Positions 24,143 to 32,849 of a DNA stretch of 36,078 nucleotides are shown piece by piece. The notes below the pieces were generated by a model. That model was given only the letters and a program-made list of their open reading frames with translations. It had not been told where the DNA came from and searched no databases. The DNA comes from JBMNOI01 sp050942995 (GTDB taxonomy: Bacteria; Chloroflexota; Anaerolineae; UBA1429). A program made the translations under genes and the position numbers. How positions within the stretch are numbered: position 1 is the first letter of the stretch; each line of letters begins with the position of its first letter. Location: positions 1 through 36,078 of the forward strand of contig JBMNOI010000024.1 in NCBI GenBank assembly GCA_050942995.1. The letters are read 5' to 3'.

Positions 24143-24871
24143 CTACGGTGTGTCAACGGTATCATTCACCGCCACAGGCGCGTCGTTCACCGAAGTGACG
24201 GTGATATCCACCGTGGCCGTGGCCTCCAGTGGCCCGCCGAGGCCGGAGTGGCCCATATCGTTCACGGTGATATCGATACTCGCCGGTCCGAAATAGTTCG
24301 GCGTCGGCCGGAACACCATGCCTTCCATGTCGAGATTGATAATCGGGATGATGCCGGTAAAGACCATCGTCGCGTCATCTATGCCGTCCCCGGTGATAAA
24401 GGTCAGACCGGTCGTGTAGCTCAACGTTATGGTGCCGTGGGTGGCTTCCAACGTCACCCACGCCGGCTCACCACCGGCATCCGGGTCACTGAGCCGAATG
24501 TAGGGAGTAGAAAAGATCAGGTAATGATCCTCCGGCACTGTCTGCGTCGCAGGTGAGATGATAGAGGGCGGATCGTTCACCAGGTTCACCGCGATGACAA
24601 AAGTCTCCGGCCCAACCTCATTTCCGGTGTCATCTGAGAGGGTGAAGGTAAACGAATCGGTGAGGGTTTCGCTGCCATCATGTTGATAAGAAAGCAACAA
24701 CCCGCTGATATCGGTCTGGGTAAAGGCATCCCCAGAGGCCAGAGGCGTGTCGTTGCGCCAGAGTCCCCCGCGCCGGGGCCGTCCCCAAAGTAAAGACAAT
24801 TTCCGACGGAAGACTGTCCTCATCCGTTGCCCGCAGATGCGTAGAGTTAATGACGCCCGATTCGCCCTCAT
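24143..24871 (-). CDS. fragment 2: CSPG-like/cadherin-like repeats
   Basis: About the first 35 residues of this 242-codon frame are the wrong frame of fragment 1. Real similarity begins at LWRNDTPLASGDAFTQTDI and continues with LTDSFTFTLSDDTGNEVGPETF, a CSPG-type repeat. A second repeat and a DITVTSVNDAPVAVNDTVDTP block follow, ending at the premature TAG. There is no start signal of its own, so it is unlikely to be translated independently. Confidence 0.5.
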   Translation of the reverse strand: MRANRASLTLRICGQRMRTVFRRKLSLLWGRPRRGGLWRNDTPLASGDAFTQTDISGLLLSYQHDGSETLTDSFTFTLSDDTGNEVGPETFVIAVNLVNDPPSIISPATQTVPEDHYLIFSTPYIRLSDPDAGGEPAWVTLEATHGTITLSYTTGLTFITGDGIDDATMVFTGIIPIINLDMEGMVFRPTPNYFGPASIDITVNDMGHSGLGGPLEATATVDITVTSVNDAPVAVNDTVDTP

Positions 24872-26450
24872 TCACCGTCAGGCCGATGTTGGTAGCCAGC
24901 ACCGGCGGCTCTTCGACATCGTTCAGATCGATGGTAAAGGTGCGCTCGACCCACAGGCCACCCGAGTCGGTGCTGCGCACGATGATTTCGTGGCTGGCAT
25001 CGGTCTCGTAATCCAGCAACGTGCCGTCACCCACTTCCAGGCGTGTGGTGTCGATCCGGAATCGGCCGTCGGCGCTGTCGGCAAGGGCATAGATATGCGT
25101 ATCGTCTTCATCCGGATCTTCAGTGGAGAGATAACCCACCAGAGTGCCCGTCGGGCTCCCCTCGTCCACACTTTTTTCCGAGAGCTCGATCGCGGTGGGC
25201 GCGCTGTTGGGCGTATTGATACGCACCCGAGCATAATCGTCCTCGCCACGAATGCCGTTGTTGGGCGTCGAGTCAGGGGCGATCTGATCCGACAGGATGA
25301 TCTCGGCCTCATTGGTCAGCTCCTCCGTATCAGTTACCCCGGCCACCAGTGAAAGAGTAACCTGAGCATCCACCGCCAGCGAGCCTGCATCCCAGATGCC
25401 GTCGAGGTGACTGTAGGTGCCCTGCGAGGGTGTAGCGGAAACAAAGTCCAGCCCCTCGGGCAACAGGTTGCGCACCTGTACGCCGATGGCCGCATCGGGT
25501 CCGGCGTTGCGTAGTGCGAGATCGAAAGTGACCTCTTCGCCCTCCGGACAGCTATGGCACGAGGTGGTCATGGCCAATGACAGGTCGGCCTCACGCGTCG
25601 TCATGCTGTGCTGCTTGATCATCACGTTCGAATCGTACGAGTCATCCCAGGCATCGGCGATGACCAGTTTGACGCGATTGACCTGGCCGCGGTTCACCGG
25701 CGCCCGCATAGTCAGCACCACCGTCAGCCCATTCATACTGGTGGGTGCATCCACGTAGGGGCCATCATCAGGCACATTGTTGCGATAATACTGCGGGCGC
25801 TCATTCAGATTGATGTTGTTGATCGTCACCGGCACCGCTTGCCCTCCCACATCGGTAACCTCTGCATAGTTCACGCCGTTGACGAGCAGGGCAAAACCAT
25901 CGTTATAGCCACCGACGTATTCGTTATACTCCTCGGAGGCGAACTCGTAGACAAAGCCCACATAGTCGCCGTCCGGCACAAAGTCGAACTCGAGGATGGC
26001 CGCGTCACGGGTATCCATACCTATGATGGCCTGGAGGGCCTGATCGCCGGGAGCGCCATGGTTGGTGCTGGCCTGTGTTTCTGCATTCGCACCGATCACA
26101 CCATCGGCCCTGCCGGTGCTGAGGATGAGGCCGGCATCAAAGCCGAATGCCGCGCCGCCGCCGGTAAAGGTGCCCGCCGCCTCCATGGCGCCGATATAGG
26201 CGACGCTATCCGGCAGCACCGTAATGCCCGAGTCGGCGCCCAGCAAAGAGCTCACCAGGTCATTGGCCGTCAGAACCGAGACCATATCGGTAACCACCAG
26301 CGATCCCTGTGCCTCGACTGATGCTGATGGCACGCTCAGAAACGGAGTAAAAAGAAGGCAGCAGAGGAGCATCAGATGCCGCAACGAGCGCAAAGGGCGC
26401 CACAGCGCGCATCTCCCCCGTTTACATCGGCCTGACGCTCTTCGATTCAC
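24678..26450 (-). CDS. fragment 1: choice-of-anchor L, DUF11 and cadherin-like domains
   Basis: This 590-residue frame starts at a GTG and has a basic leader followed by a hydrophobic signal (about 26-42, ending near SVEAQG). The choice-of-anchor L domain covers about 50-280, with ILSTGRADGVIG, ILEFDFVPDGDYVGFVYEFASEEYNEYVG and FALLVNG. The DUF11 domain spans about 287-395 (LRNAGPDAA, LPEGLDFVSATPSQG) and a cadherin-like repeat about 415-512. A CSPG-like repeat begins at about 515 and runs into the first frameshift near residue 562; the last ~25 residues are out of frame. The start is uncertain. A short ribosome-binding-site-preceded frame (26481-26422) overlaps it, and the Met at residue 27 is an alternative. 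Confidence 0.7.
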   Translation of the reverse strand: MNRRASGRCKRGRCALWRPLRSLRHLMLLCCLLFTPFLSVPSASVEAQGSLVVTDMVSVLTANDLVSSLLGADSGITVLPDSVAYIGAMEAAGTFTGGGAAFGFDAGLILSTGRADGVIGANAETQASTNHGAPGDQALQAIIGMDTRDAAILEFDFVPDGDYVGFVYEFASEEYNEYVGGYNDGFALLVNGVNYAEVTDVGGQAVPVTINNINLNERPQYYRNNVPDDGPYVDAPTSMNGLTVVLTMRAPVNRGQVNRVKLVIADAWDDSYDSNVMIKQHSMTTREADLSLAMTTSCHSCPEGEEVTFDLALRNAGPDAAIGVQVRNLLPEGLDFVSATPSQGTYSHLDGIWDAGSLAVDAQVTLSLVAGVTDTEELTNEAEIILSDQIAPDSTPNNGIRGEDDYARVRINTPNSAPTAIELSEKSVDEGSPTGTLVGYLSTEDPDEDDTHIYALADSADGRFRIDTTRLEVGDGTLLDYETDASHEIIVRSTDSGGLWVERTFTIDLNDVEEPPVLATNIGLTVNEGESGVINSTHLRATDEDSLPSEIVFTLGTAPARGTLAQRHASGLWGCLYPDRYQRVVAFLST

Positions 26451-26481
26451 GACGCTGCCCCACGGAAAATGCCCCGATCAT
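26422..26481 (-). CDS. possible 19-codon leader peptide or misframed start of the surface protein
   Basis: An ATG at 26481 (minus strand) is preceded by a strong AGGGGGAG site and encodes MIGAFSVGQRRESKSVRPM before a stop. It overlaps the GTG start of the large frame by 29 bases in another phase. Either it is a coupled leader peptide, or it is the true start and the gene has one more frameshift. Confidence 0.3.
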   Translation of the reverse strand: MIGAFSVGQRRESKSVRPM

Positions 26482-26817
26482 GTAGCTCCCCCTGGTTATG
26501 GCCGAGTACCTCTCCAAAATATCGGCTCGATCAAGAAAAAGACGGCATGCCATCACATAGCAACACGTCGCAGCAGCTGCCGCAGAACATCTGTCGGGCA
26601 TGCCAGAGTGCGACGTGTCGCATCTTACTATAAGCCATAAACCACTCATTTGTTCCTAAAGATTGCGTAATATCGTCTACATTGCTAAAACCGATATAAT
26701 GAACCGGCCGAAAGCAGGCGCTTTTGCCAAAACCGCCCTTTGTGACTAGACTTGTGTAATATGTAGGCCGTTCTATGCTGAACGCCTTATCGTTCTCTCG
26801 ACGGAGTAGAGACCATC
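26482..26817. other. gene-free divergent region upstream of the surface-protein and permease genes
   Basis: No further gene is seen. It holds two GGCATGCC palindromes and a pair of inverted CACGTCGCA motifs (26544-26622), then an AT-rich stretch with TATAAT at 26695-26700. That box could be a -10 for the permease gene, though no good -35 is visible. A weak alternative is TTGCCA-N17-TAGACT just downstream. Confidence 0.6.
26544..26622. repeat. cluster of short palindromes, possible operator
   Basis: GGCATGCC occurs at 26544-26551 and 26597-26604. CACGTCGCA at 26564-26572 has its exact reverse complement TGCGACGTG at 26609-26617, which itself lies in the near-palindrome TGCGACGTGTCGCA (26609-26622). 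The arrangement looks like a paired regulator-binding site upstream of the surface-protein gene. Confidence 0.5.
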
Positions 26818-29664
26818 ATGCAACTACGCGGCTTTCTTGCACTCTCGTTCAAGCGGCTCAAGAGCAGAGCGTTCCTCACCTTGTTGGTCATGTGGAGCAT
26901 CGCCATTACTGTAGCGGTTACCATCTGCATCCCCCTGTTCTCCGAAGGTGTGAGCCGCCTGATCCTCCAGGAAGAGTTGAACCGTAAGACCCAATCCATC
27001 AACCGCCCCCCCTTCTCAGTGCGGTTTTCCACACTACCCAGAGCGCGCACTCCGCTGCCGTTGGATGACGCCCAACACGCCCGAGATTGGGTCGGCGACA
27101 TGCTGCGCCGCCACGTCGGGTTGCCCGTTCGCTCGATCTATGCGCAATACGAAAGCCCCACGCTCTACACCGTCCAGCCACCGGGCGAACGTTACGATGC
27201 CCTGGCCGGCCCCGCCGATTCGGTTACCATGGCCTTTGTCGACGATATCGAGGGCTATATCCACGTCATCGAGGGCAACGAGTTCGGCACCCTGCCCGAA
27301 TCGAACTCGGGCGATACGCCGATGTATGCATGGATCCTCCCCGAGATGGCCGATCAGCTTCATCTACAGGTGGGCGATCGTGTCTATGTCTCGTATTCGC
27401 TACGCCCCGAGTTCCCCAAGCTCGCCGTACAGATCGCCGGATACTGGGAGCCGGACGATGCCCAGGATCAGTACTGGTACTGGGATCCCAACGCCCTCTT
27501 CAAAACCACCCTGCTGACCACCGAAGCGCAATACCGCGAACATCTCCTGCCCATAACGGCCGAAGGGACCGGCTTTAGCTTCTGGTATTATGTGCTGGAC
27601 GACTCGCGCATGAACCTGGATCGGGTCGACCAGTATATCGAGGGGTTGCGCTATGTGGAGCAGCAGGTAGCCACCCGCCTCCCCGACGGCAGTATGGGCT
27701 ATTCACCCAGCATCGAGCTGGTAGAGGCCCGAGATCGCAAAACGGCGCTTTCTATCGCGCTGTTCAGCTTTGCGCTGCCGCTGCTGGGCATCCTGGCCTT
27801 TTTTATCGCCGCCATCTCGTCCATCGTCGCCCGCTATCAGATGCAGGAATCGGTGATGTTTGTCAGCCGCGGGCTCAGTCGCTCCCAGCTTTTGGGGCTC
27901 TTCCTGAGTGAGACGGCCCTCATGTTGATCGTCGCAACGCCTGTGGGCATTATGCTGGGCATGATCGTCGCCCGACTGTTGGGCAACTCGATGGGCTTTA
28001 TGAGCTTTACCATACGCCCACCCCTGCCGGTCCATATCGCCGCGGCGAACTGGACCATCGTCATCGGCGGGCTGGTGATGTGCCTGCTTTCGCGATTGGC
28101 GCCCACCTGGGTGGCGACAAGATCGAACATTGTCTCGTACGAACGCGCCAGTGCCCGGCGTGAAGCCACCTTTGGCGTCGCCCGCATCGGTTTTCTGCTC
28201 GTCATGGGCGCGATCACCTACTATACCTATCAACGGCTGGCCCAATTGGGCACCCTGGGATTTGCCGATTGGACGCTGGATACCGGCCCGTTGCACGACC
28301 CGCTCCTGTTATTGGGCCCCACCATGTTCGTGTTCACGGCATCACTGGCCGTCGCCGAGTTCTTTATCCTGGCCATGCGTGTCCTGGCGCTGGTGGCCCA
28401 CTTTATCCCCTCGGTAGCCGCCTATCTCGGGTGCATGAACCTGGCCCGCGAGGGACGACATTATCGTGTGCCCATCTATCTGCTGGTGCTGTGCCTGAGC
28501 CTGGGGGTATTCTACGCCTCGCTGGCCCGCAGCGCCGATATCTGGCTGGTCGATCGTCTGCGCTATCAGGTGGGCGCCGACCTCACTTTCCAGCATATGG
28601 TCGGTGATGCGGGGGGATCGGACATGGGCATATTGAGTGGAGACGCCTCTTTGCTCCCCGTCGACACCTATACACAGATCGAGGGGGTCGAGGCCGCAGC
28701 CCGGGTCGGAGACTATCAGGCCGACGTGCTGGTCGGTCGCGACGCGCCCCGAGTACGCGTCATGGCCATCAACCGGCTGGATTTCCCCAAGGTGGTCTAC
28801 TGGCGAGAGGATTACGCCCCGGTCTCACTGGGTGAACTGATGAACCGCCTGGCCCTGGCCCCCAACGGCGCCCTCGTCTCATCTGGATTGTTCGAGGCAA
28901 TGGATATGGAGATGGGGCAATCGCTCGGCCTCAACATCCTGTTCCAGGAGGGGAATGACTGGCGTCGCGTCCCCATCGAGTTCGATGTGATGGGCACGTT
29001 CGACTATTTCCCCACCATGTACGAGGAGGGAGATCTCCCCGTCGTGGTGGTCAATCTGGATTATCTGCAGACAGAGACCGGTGGGGTCAGCGCACAGTAC
29101 ATCTGGCTGAATCTGACCCCCGGCACCGACGGTGAACGGGTGCTGGATCAGGTGGTCACGATCAGCGGCCTGCCGCTTACGCCACTGGACTTGCAAGAGA
29201 TGGTGGATCATGACCAGCAACTGCTAGAGCGGGTGGGCATATTCGGAATGCTCACATTCTGCTTCCTGACCGGCGCCATGCTGGCGGGGATGGGGCTGCT
29301 TATCTATGGCTTCTCGGCGCTCACCGGACGCATATTCCGCCTGGCCGTGCTTCGAGCCATGGGCCTCAAGCATGAGGAGATGATCTCGGTGATCTCGTTC
29401 GAGTATGCCGTCGCCATGCTCTACGGGCTGGTCGCCGGCCTGGTGTTGGGCGCGGTGGCCTCGACACTATACGTGCCCTTTTTCCCGCTCACGCAAGAGA
29501 CGGTGGTTCAGATCCCGCCCTTCCTGCCCTTTACCGACTGGAACAGCGGCATTTGGATGGCCATTGCGATGGGGCTGGTGCTGTCGATCATCGAAGGCGG
29601 CATCCTGGTGCGCATGGCGCGCACACCGGCGTTCCAGGCGCTGCGGCTGGGCAGCCGCGAGTAG
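26818..29664 (+). CDS. large FtsX-type ABC transporter permease
   Basis: The 948-residue inner-membrane protein begins with a short cytoplasmic segment and a hydrophobic helix (about 18-40). A large extracytoplasmic domain follows (about 45-300, with DRVYVSYSLRPEF, a MacB-type periplasmic region). A first FtsX core has several helices (about 305-430), then a second set of helices and a second soluble region (about 590-790). A final FtsX core lies at about 805-935 (RLAVLRAMGLKHEEMISVISFEYAVAMLYGLVAGLVLG). Such double-FtsX permeases usually work with an ATPase in lipoprotein or peptide export, or in cell-wall regulation. No ATPase gene is next to it here: the next gene is on the other strand. 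A GGAG lies about 12 bases before the ATG. Substrate unknown. Confidence 0.85.
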   Translation: MQLRGFLALSFKRLKSRAFLTLLVMWSIAITVAVTICIPLFSEGVSRLILQEELNRKTQSINRPPFSVRFSTLPRARTPLPLDDAQHARDWVGDMLRRHVGLPVRSIYAQYESPTLYTVQPPGERYDALAGPADSVTMAFVDDIEGYIHVIEGNEFGTLPESNSGDTPMYAWILPEMADQLHLQVGDRVYVSYSLRPEFPKLAVQIAGYWEPDDAQDQYWYWDPNALFKTTLLTTEAQYREHLLPITAEGTGFSFWYYVLDDSRMNLDRVDQYIEGLRYVEQQVATRLPDGSMGYSPSIELVEARDRKTALSIALFSFALPLLGILAFFIAAISSIVARYQMQESVMFVSRGLSRSQLLGLFLSETALMLIVATPVGIMLGMIVARLLGNSMGFMSFTIRPPLPVHIAAANWTIVIGGLVMCLLSRLAPTWVATRSNIVSYERASARREATFGVARIGFLLVMGAITYYTYQRLAQLGTLGFADWTLDTGPLHDPLLLLGPTMFVFTASLAVAEFFILAMRVLALVAHFIPSVAAYLGCMNLAREGRHYRVPIYLLVLCLSLGVFYASLARSADIWLVDRLRYQVGADLTFQHMVGDAGGSDMGILSGDASLLPVDTYTQIEGVEAAARVGDYQADVLVGRDAPRVRVMAINRLDFPKVVYWREDYAPVSLGELMNRLALAPNGALVSSGLFEAMDMEMGQSLGLNILFQEGNDWRRVPIEFDVMGTFDYFPTMYEEGDLPVVVVNLDYLQTETGGVSAQYIWLNLTPGTDGERVLDQVVTISGLPLTPLDLQEMVDHDQQLLERVGIFGMLTFCFLTGAMLAGMGLLIYGFSALTGRIFRLAVLRAMGLKHEEMISVISFEYAVAMLYGLVAGLVLGAVASTLYVPFFPLTQETVVQIPPFLPFTDWNSGIWMAIAMGLVLSIIEGGILVRMARTPAFQALRLGSRE

Positions 29665-29685
29665 GAGAGCCGACACGGACGAACG

Positions 29686-29723
29686 AAAAGGCGGCCGCGA
29701 ATCGGGGACGATTCGCGGCCGCC
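29686..29723 (-). terminator. terminator of the aconitase-IDH operon
   Basis: GGCGGCCGCGAATC (29690-29703) pairs perfectly with GATTCGCGGCCGCC (29710-29723). On the minus strand the stem is followed by TTTT, pointing to termination of the minus-strand operon. It also faces the end of the permease gene and could act on it. Confidence 0.8.
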
Positions 29724-29746
29724 TGTCGTGTCAACCCGGTCGAACG

Positions 29747-30769
29747 TTACACCATAGCCTCGATAATGGCGTCGGCCATCTCTTGCGTCCCCACGGCGGT
29801 GGGGTCGTCGCGATGCGGCTTGAGGTCGTAGGTGACCTTTTTTCCCTCTGCGATGACCTTGTTCACGGCCGCCTCGACGCGATCGGCCGCCTCGGTCTCA
29901 CCCAGGAAGCGCAGCATGAGCACGCCGCTGCGAATGGTGGCCGTGGGATTGACCTTGTTCTGGCCGGTGTACTTGGGCGCCGAACCGTGCACCGGCTCGA
30001 ACACGGCCAGTTCGTCCCCCATATTGGCGCCGGGGGTTACGCCCAGCCCGCCCACCAGGCCGGAGCACAGATCGCTGACGATATCACCGAACAGGTTGGT
30101 CAGAACCAGCACGTCATACTCGTGCGGACGCTGCACCACCTGCATGCACAGATTATCGACGATGCGATCGTTGAACTCGATATCGGGATACTGCGCCGCC
30201 ACCTCTTGCGCCGTGCGCAGAAACAGCCCGTCGGTCAGCTTGAGGATATTGGCCTTGTGCACGGCGGTCACCAGCTTGCGACCGTTGGCCCGGGCATATT
30301 CGAAAGCGAACCGCACGATCCGCTCACTGGCGCGCCGGGTGATGAGGCGAATGGCCTCCGACGCCTCACCGGGAATGACATCGTGCTCGATACCGGCATA
30401 CAGCCCCTCGGTATTCTCGCGCACCACCACCAGATCGATATCCTCATAGCGCGAAGCCACGCCGGGGATCGTCTTGGCCGGTCGCAAGTTGGCGTATAGA
30501 TCCAGCTCTTTGCGAATGCTCACATTGACGCTGCGGAACCCCTTGCCCACAGGCGTGGTGATGGGCCCCTTGATTCCCACCTTGTTGCGACGGATCGATT
30601 CGAGCACGTGCTCGGGTAGCGGCGTGCCATACTTTTCGATAACAGCCTCACCGGCCTCTTGCACATCCCACTCGATAGACACACCGGTCGCGTCGATCAC
30701 TCGGCGCATGGCCTGGGCCACTTCCGGCCCGATGCCGTCTCCCGGAATCAGCGTTACGGTATAGGTCAT
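29747..30769 (-). CDS. icd: isocitrate dehydrogenase (short, homodimeric-type)
   Basis: It should convert isocitrate to 2-oxoglutarate and CO2. The 340-residue product has the isocitrate loop SVNVSIRKELDLYANLRP (80-97), where Ser80-x-Asn82 matches isocitrate rather than isopropylmalate enzymes. It also has RENTEGLYAGIEH, the Lys of VHKANILK and the Mg-binding NLFGDIVSDLCSG. In the coenzyme loop HGSAPKYTGQNKVNP, Lys266, Tyr267 and Val273 sit where E. coli NADP-dependent Icd has Lys344, Tyr345 and Val351. NAD enzymes have Asp-Ile there. The later Arg395 equivalent appears to be replaced (YDLKP). NADP use is therefore likely but not certain. It is 15 bases downstream of aconitase. Confidence 0.88.
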   Translation of the reverse strand: MTYTVTLIPGDGIGPEVAQAMRRVIDATGVSIEWDVQEAGEAVIEKYGTPLPEHVLESIRRNKVGIKGPITTPVGKGFRSVNVSIRKELDLYANLRPAKTIPGVASRYEDIDLVVVRENTEGLYAGIEHDVIPGEASEAIRLITRRASERIVRFAFEYARANGRKLVTAVHKANILKLTDGLFLRTAQEVAAQYPDIEFNDRIVDNLCMQVVQRPHEYDVLVLTNLFGDIVSDLCSGLVGGLGVTPGANMGDELAVFEPVHGSAPKYTGQNKVNPTATIRSGVLMLRFLGETEAADRVEAAVNKVIAEGKKVTYDLKPHRDDPTAVGTQEMADAIIEAMV

Positions 30770-30784
30770 CTCTCGCCCCCCCTT

Positions 30785-32719
30785 CTATTCGGCCTCGGCC
30801 CGGGCTTTGATATAGTTCAGCAGCCCGCCGGCCAGCATAATCTCAACCTGCCGATCAGACAGATCATAACGTGCTTGCACGGTGAACCCTTGCGTCACAT
30901 TCTCTACCGCCACCGGCTCCCCCCGACGCAACGCCTCGGCCAGTCCGGCGATGCGCAGACGATCGCCCTGCGCAAAACGATCGTAATCTGCCGGGTCGAC
31001 AAAGACCAGTGGCAAAATGCCCACATTGATCAGGTTGGCCTGATGGATGCGCGCAAAGCTCTTGGCCAGCACGGCCTGCAAACCCAGATACATGGGCACC
31101 AGAGCGGCATGCTCGCGACTGGAGCCCTGCCCATAGTTCTCACCGCCCATCACGATCCCGCCGCCGGCCACTCTGGCGCGCTCGGGGAAGGTGGGATTGA
31201 CCCGTGTAAAGGCATAGTTGCTCAACGCCGGCACGTTCGAGCGGAAGGGGAGCACATCGGCGCCCGCCGGCATGATATGGTCGGTGGTGATATTGTCGCC
31301 CATCACCAGCAGCAGCTCGCCCTCCAGCGGATCGTGCAGCGGGCCACGGGTCGGCAACGGTTGGATATTGGGGCCGCGCACCACCTCAACCGTCTCACCG
31401 TCCTCCGTGGGCGGTATGATCATATTGTCGTTCACTTTGAATCGGACCGGCACTGTAACGCGAGGCGGTTCCCCCAGCTCGCGGGGATCGACGATCTTGC
31501 CAAAGAGCGCCGATGCGGCGCACACCTCGGCACTGGTCAGAAACACCTGCGCATCGGCGGTGCCACTGCGTCCGAGAAAGTTGCGGTTGAACGAGCGCAA
31601 CGAGACGGCGCCGCTGGACGGAGCCTGCCCGATGCCCAGGCAGGGGCCACAGGCCGACTCGAGCATACGCGCGCCCGCCGCCACCAGAGTCGTCAGCGCG
31701 CCACTCTCGCCGATCATGGTCAGGGCCTGTTTGCTGCCCGGGCTGATGGCCAGCGACACATTGGGATGCACCGTCCTGTCCTTGAGAATCGCCGCCACCA
31801 CCTCCAGATCGACCACCGAAGAGTTGGTGCAGCTCCCGATGCATACCTGATCGATGCTCTGGCCGGCCACCTCGCGCACGGGCACCACACGGTCGGGGCT
31901 GTGCGGCCGGGCGACAAGCGGCTCTAGATCCGAGAGGCACAGGTCGATCACCTCGTCATAGACGGCATCCGCATCGGCCGCCAGAGGACGCCAGTCCTTC
32001 TCACGTCCCTGGGCCGCCATATACTGACGGGCCACCTCATCGCTGGGAAAGATCGACGAAGTCGCCCCCAGTTCGGCGCCCATATTGGTAATCGTTGCCC
32101 GCTGAGGCACGCTCAGGCTGGCGACGCCCGGGCCGGTGTACTCGAATACCTTGCCCACACCGCCCTTGACCGACAGTCGCCGTAACAGTTCGAGGATCAC
32201 GTCCTTGGCCGAAACCCAGGCGGGCAGCTCGCCGGCAAGGCGGACCTGGACCACGCGAGGCATGGGCACGTAGAACGGCGCGCCGGCCATGGCGACGGCA
32301 ACATCCAGCCCGCCGGAGCCGATGGCCAGCATCCCCAAGCCGCCGGCCGTGGGCGTATGGCTATCGGCGCCGAGCAGCGTCTTGCCCGGCACGGCGAAAC
32401 GCTCCAGATGCACCTGGTGACAGATGCCGTTGCCCGGCCGGGAGAAGTGGATGCCGTACCGCGCGGCCACCGTCTGCAGGTAGCGATGGTCATCGGCGTT
32501 GCGGAAATCGCCCTGGAGCATATTGTGATCGACATAGCTGACCGACAATTCGGTGCGCACTCGAGGCAGCCCCATCGCCTCCCACTGCAAGTAGGCCATA
32601 GTGCCTGTCGCATCCTGGGTGAGCGTCTGATCGATGCGCAACGCGATCTCGCTGCCGGGCCTCATCTCGCCCGATACGAGATGGTTCTTGATGATCTTGT
32701 ATGTCAAACTGTCGCCCAT
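30785..32719 (-). CDS. aconitate hydratase (aconitase)
   Basis: It isomerises citrate to isocitrate through a [4Fe-4S] cluster. The 644-residue product is of the shorter mitochondrial/Aquifex type and not the ~890-residue AcnA type. The cluster ligands are Cys297 (GSCTNSS), Cys357 and Cys360 (ACGPCLGIG). LGADSHTPTAGG and GGENYGQGSSREHAAL mark the substrate site and the swivelling domain. The ATG at 32719 has GGGAGGG about six bases before it; an upstream GTG at 32776 would add 19 residues without family support. TATAAC in the minus strand at 32750-32745 may be a -10, but no -35 was found. The next gene supplies the following pathway step. Confidence 0.93.
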   Translation of the reverse strand: MGDSLTYKIIKNHLVSGEMRPGSEIALRIDQTLTQDATGTMAYLQWEAMGLPRVRTELSVSYVDHNMLQGDFRNADDHRYLQTVAARYGIHFSRPGNGICHQVHLERFAVPGKTLLGADSHTPTAGGLGMLAIGSGGLDVAVAMAGAPFYVPMPRVVQVRLAGELPAWVSAKDVILELLRRLSVKGGVGKVFEYTGPGVASLSVPQRATITNMGAELGATSSIFPSDEVARQYMAAQGREKDWRPLAADADAVYDEVIDLCLSDLEPLVARPHSPDRVVPVREVAGQSIDQVCIGSCTNSSVVDLEVVAAILKDRTVHPNVSLAISPGSKQALTMIGESGALTTLVAAGARMLESACGPCLGIGQAPSSGAVSLRSFNRNFLGRSGTADAQVFLTSAEVCAASALFGKIVDPRELGEPPRVTVPVRFKVNDNMIIPPTEDGETVEVVRGPNIQPLPTRGPLHDPLEGELLLVMGDNITTDHIMPAGADVLPFRSNVPALSNYAFTRVNPTFPERARVAGGGIVMGGENYGQGSSREHAALVPMYLGLQAVLAKSFARIHQANLINVGILPLVFVDPADYDRFAQGDRLRIAGLAEALRRGEPVAVENVTQGFTVQARYDLSDRQVEIMLAGGLLNYIKARAEAE

Positions 32720-32849
32720 GCGCGCCCTCCCTGTGTGCGATATAGTTATAGCAAAAGCGCCCGGGCTGCGTGCCACGGGCGTCTGTTCAACCCATGCGTG
32801 ATCGCGTGGCCGTGATATTCATCGTGCCGCAGCGCACGCAATGACATTT

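Larger units (their letters stand above)
22710..26450 (-). pseudogene. large multi-domain surface protein gene, interrupted three times
   Basis: Four consecutive minus-strand frames read as one ~1,240-residue exported protein. In order they encode a signal peptide, a choice-of-anchor L domain, a DUF11 repeat, cadherin-like and CSPG-like repeats, a VNDAP/cadherin-like tandem and a CARDB domain. Break 1 is a frameshift at a run of five C on the plus strand (24765-24769); removing one base joins the frames as TAPARG-LWRNDTPLASG. Break 2 is an in-frame TAG at 24143-24145, where homologous repeats have Glu (VDTP-stop-DTAVDIDVLAND). Break 3 is a frameshift near 23265-23290, between the end of a repeat (RFTLTVSV) and the CARDB domain. 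Neighbouring genes are intact, which favours true decay over poor sequence quality, but assembly error is not excluded. Confidence 0.8.

Noticed and set aside
24143..24145. Amber codon as recoding (pyrrolysine or read-through)
   Set aside because: The same gene also has two frameshifts and no pyrrolysine genes or read-through signal are seen; a nonsense mutation is simpler.
29747..30769. 3-isopropylmalate dehydrogenase
   Set aside because: The substrate loop has Ser-x-Asn with RKELDLYANLRP, an isocitrate-type pattern, and the gene follows aconitase rather than leuC/leuD.
30785..32719. LeuC/homoaconitase large subunit
   Set aside because: The protein is full length with its own C-terminal swivel domain (GGENYGQGSSREH), as in aconitase, rather than a split large subunit.
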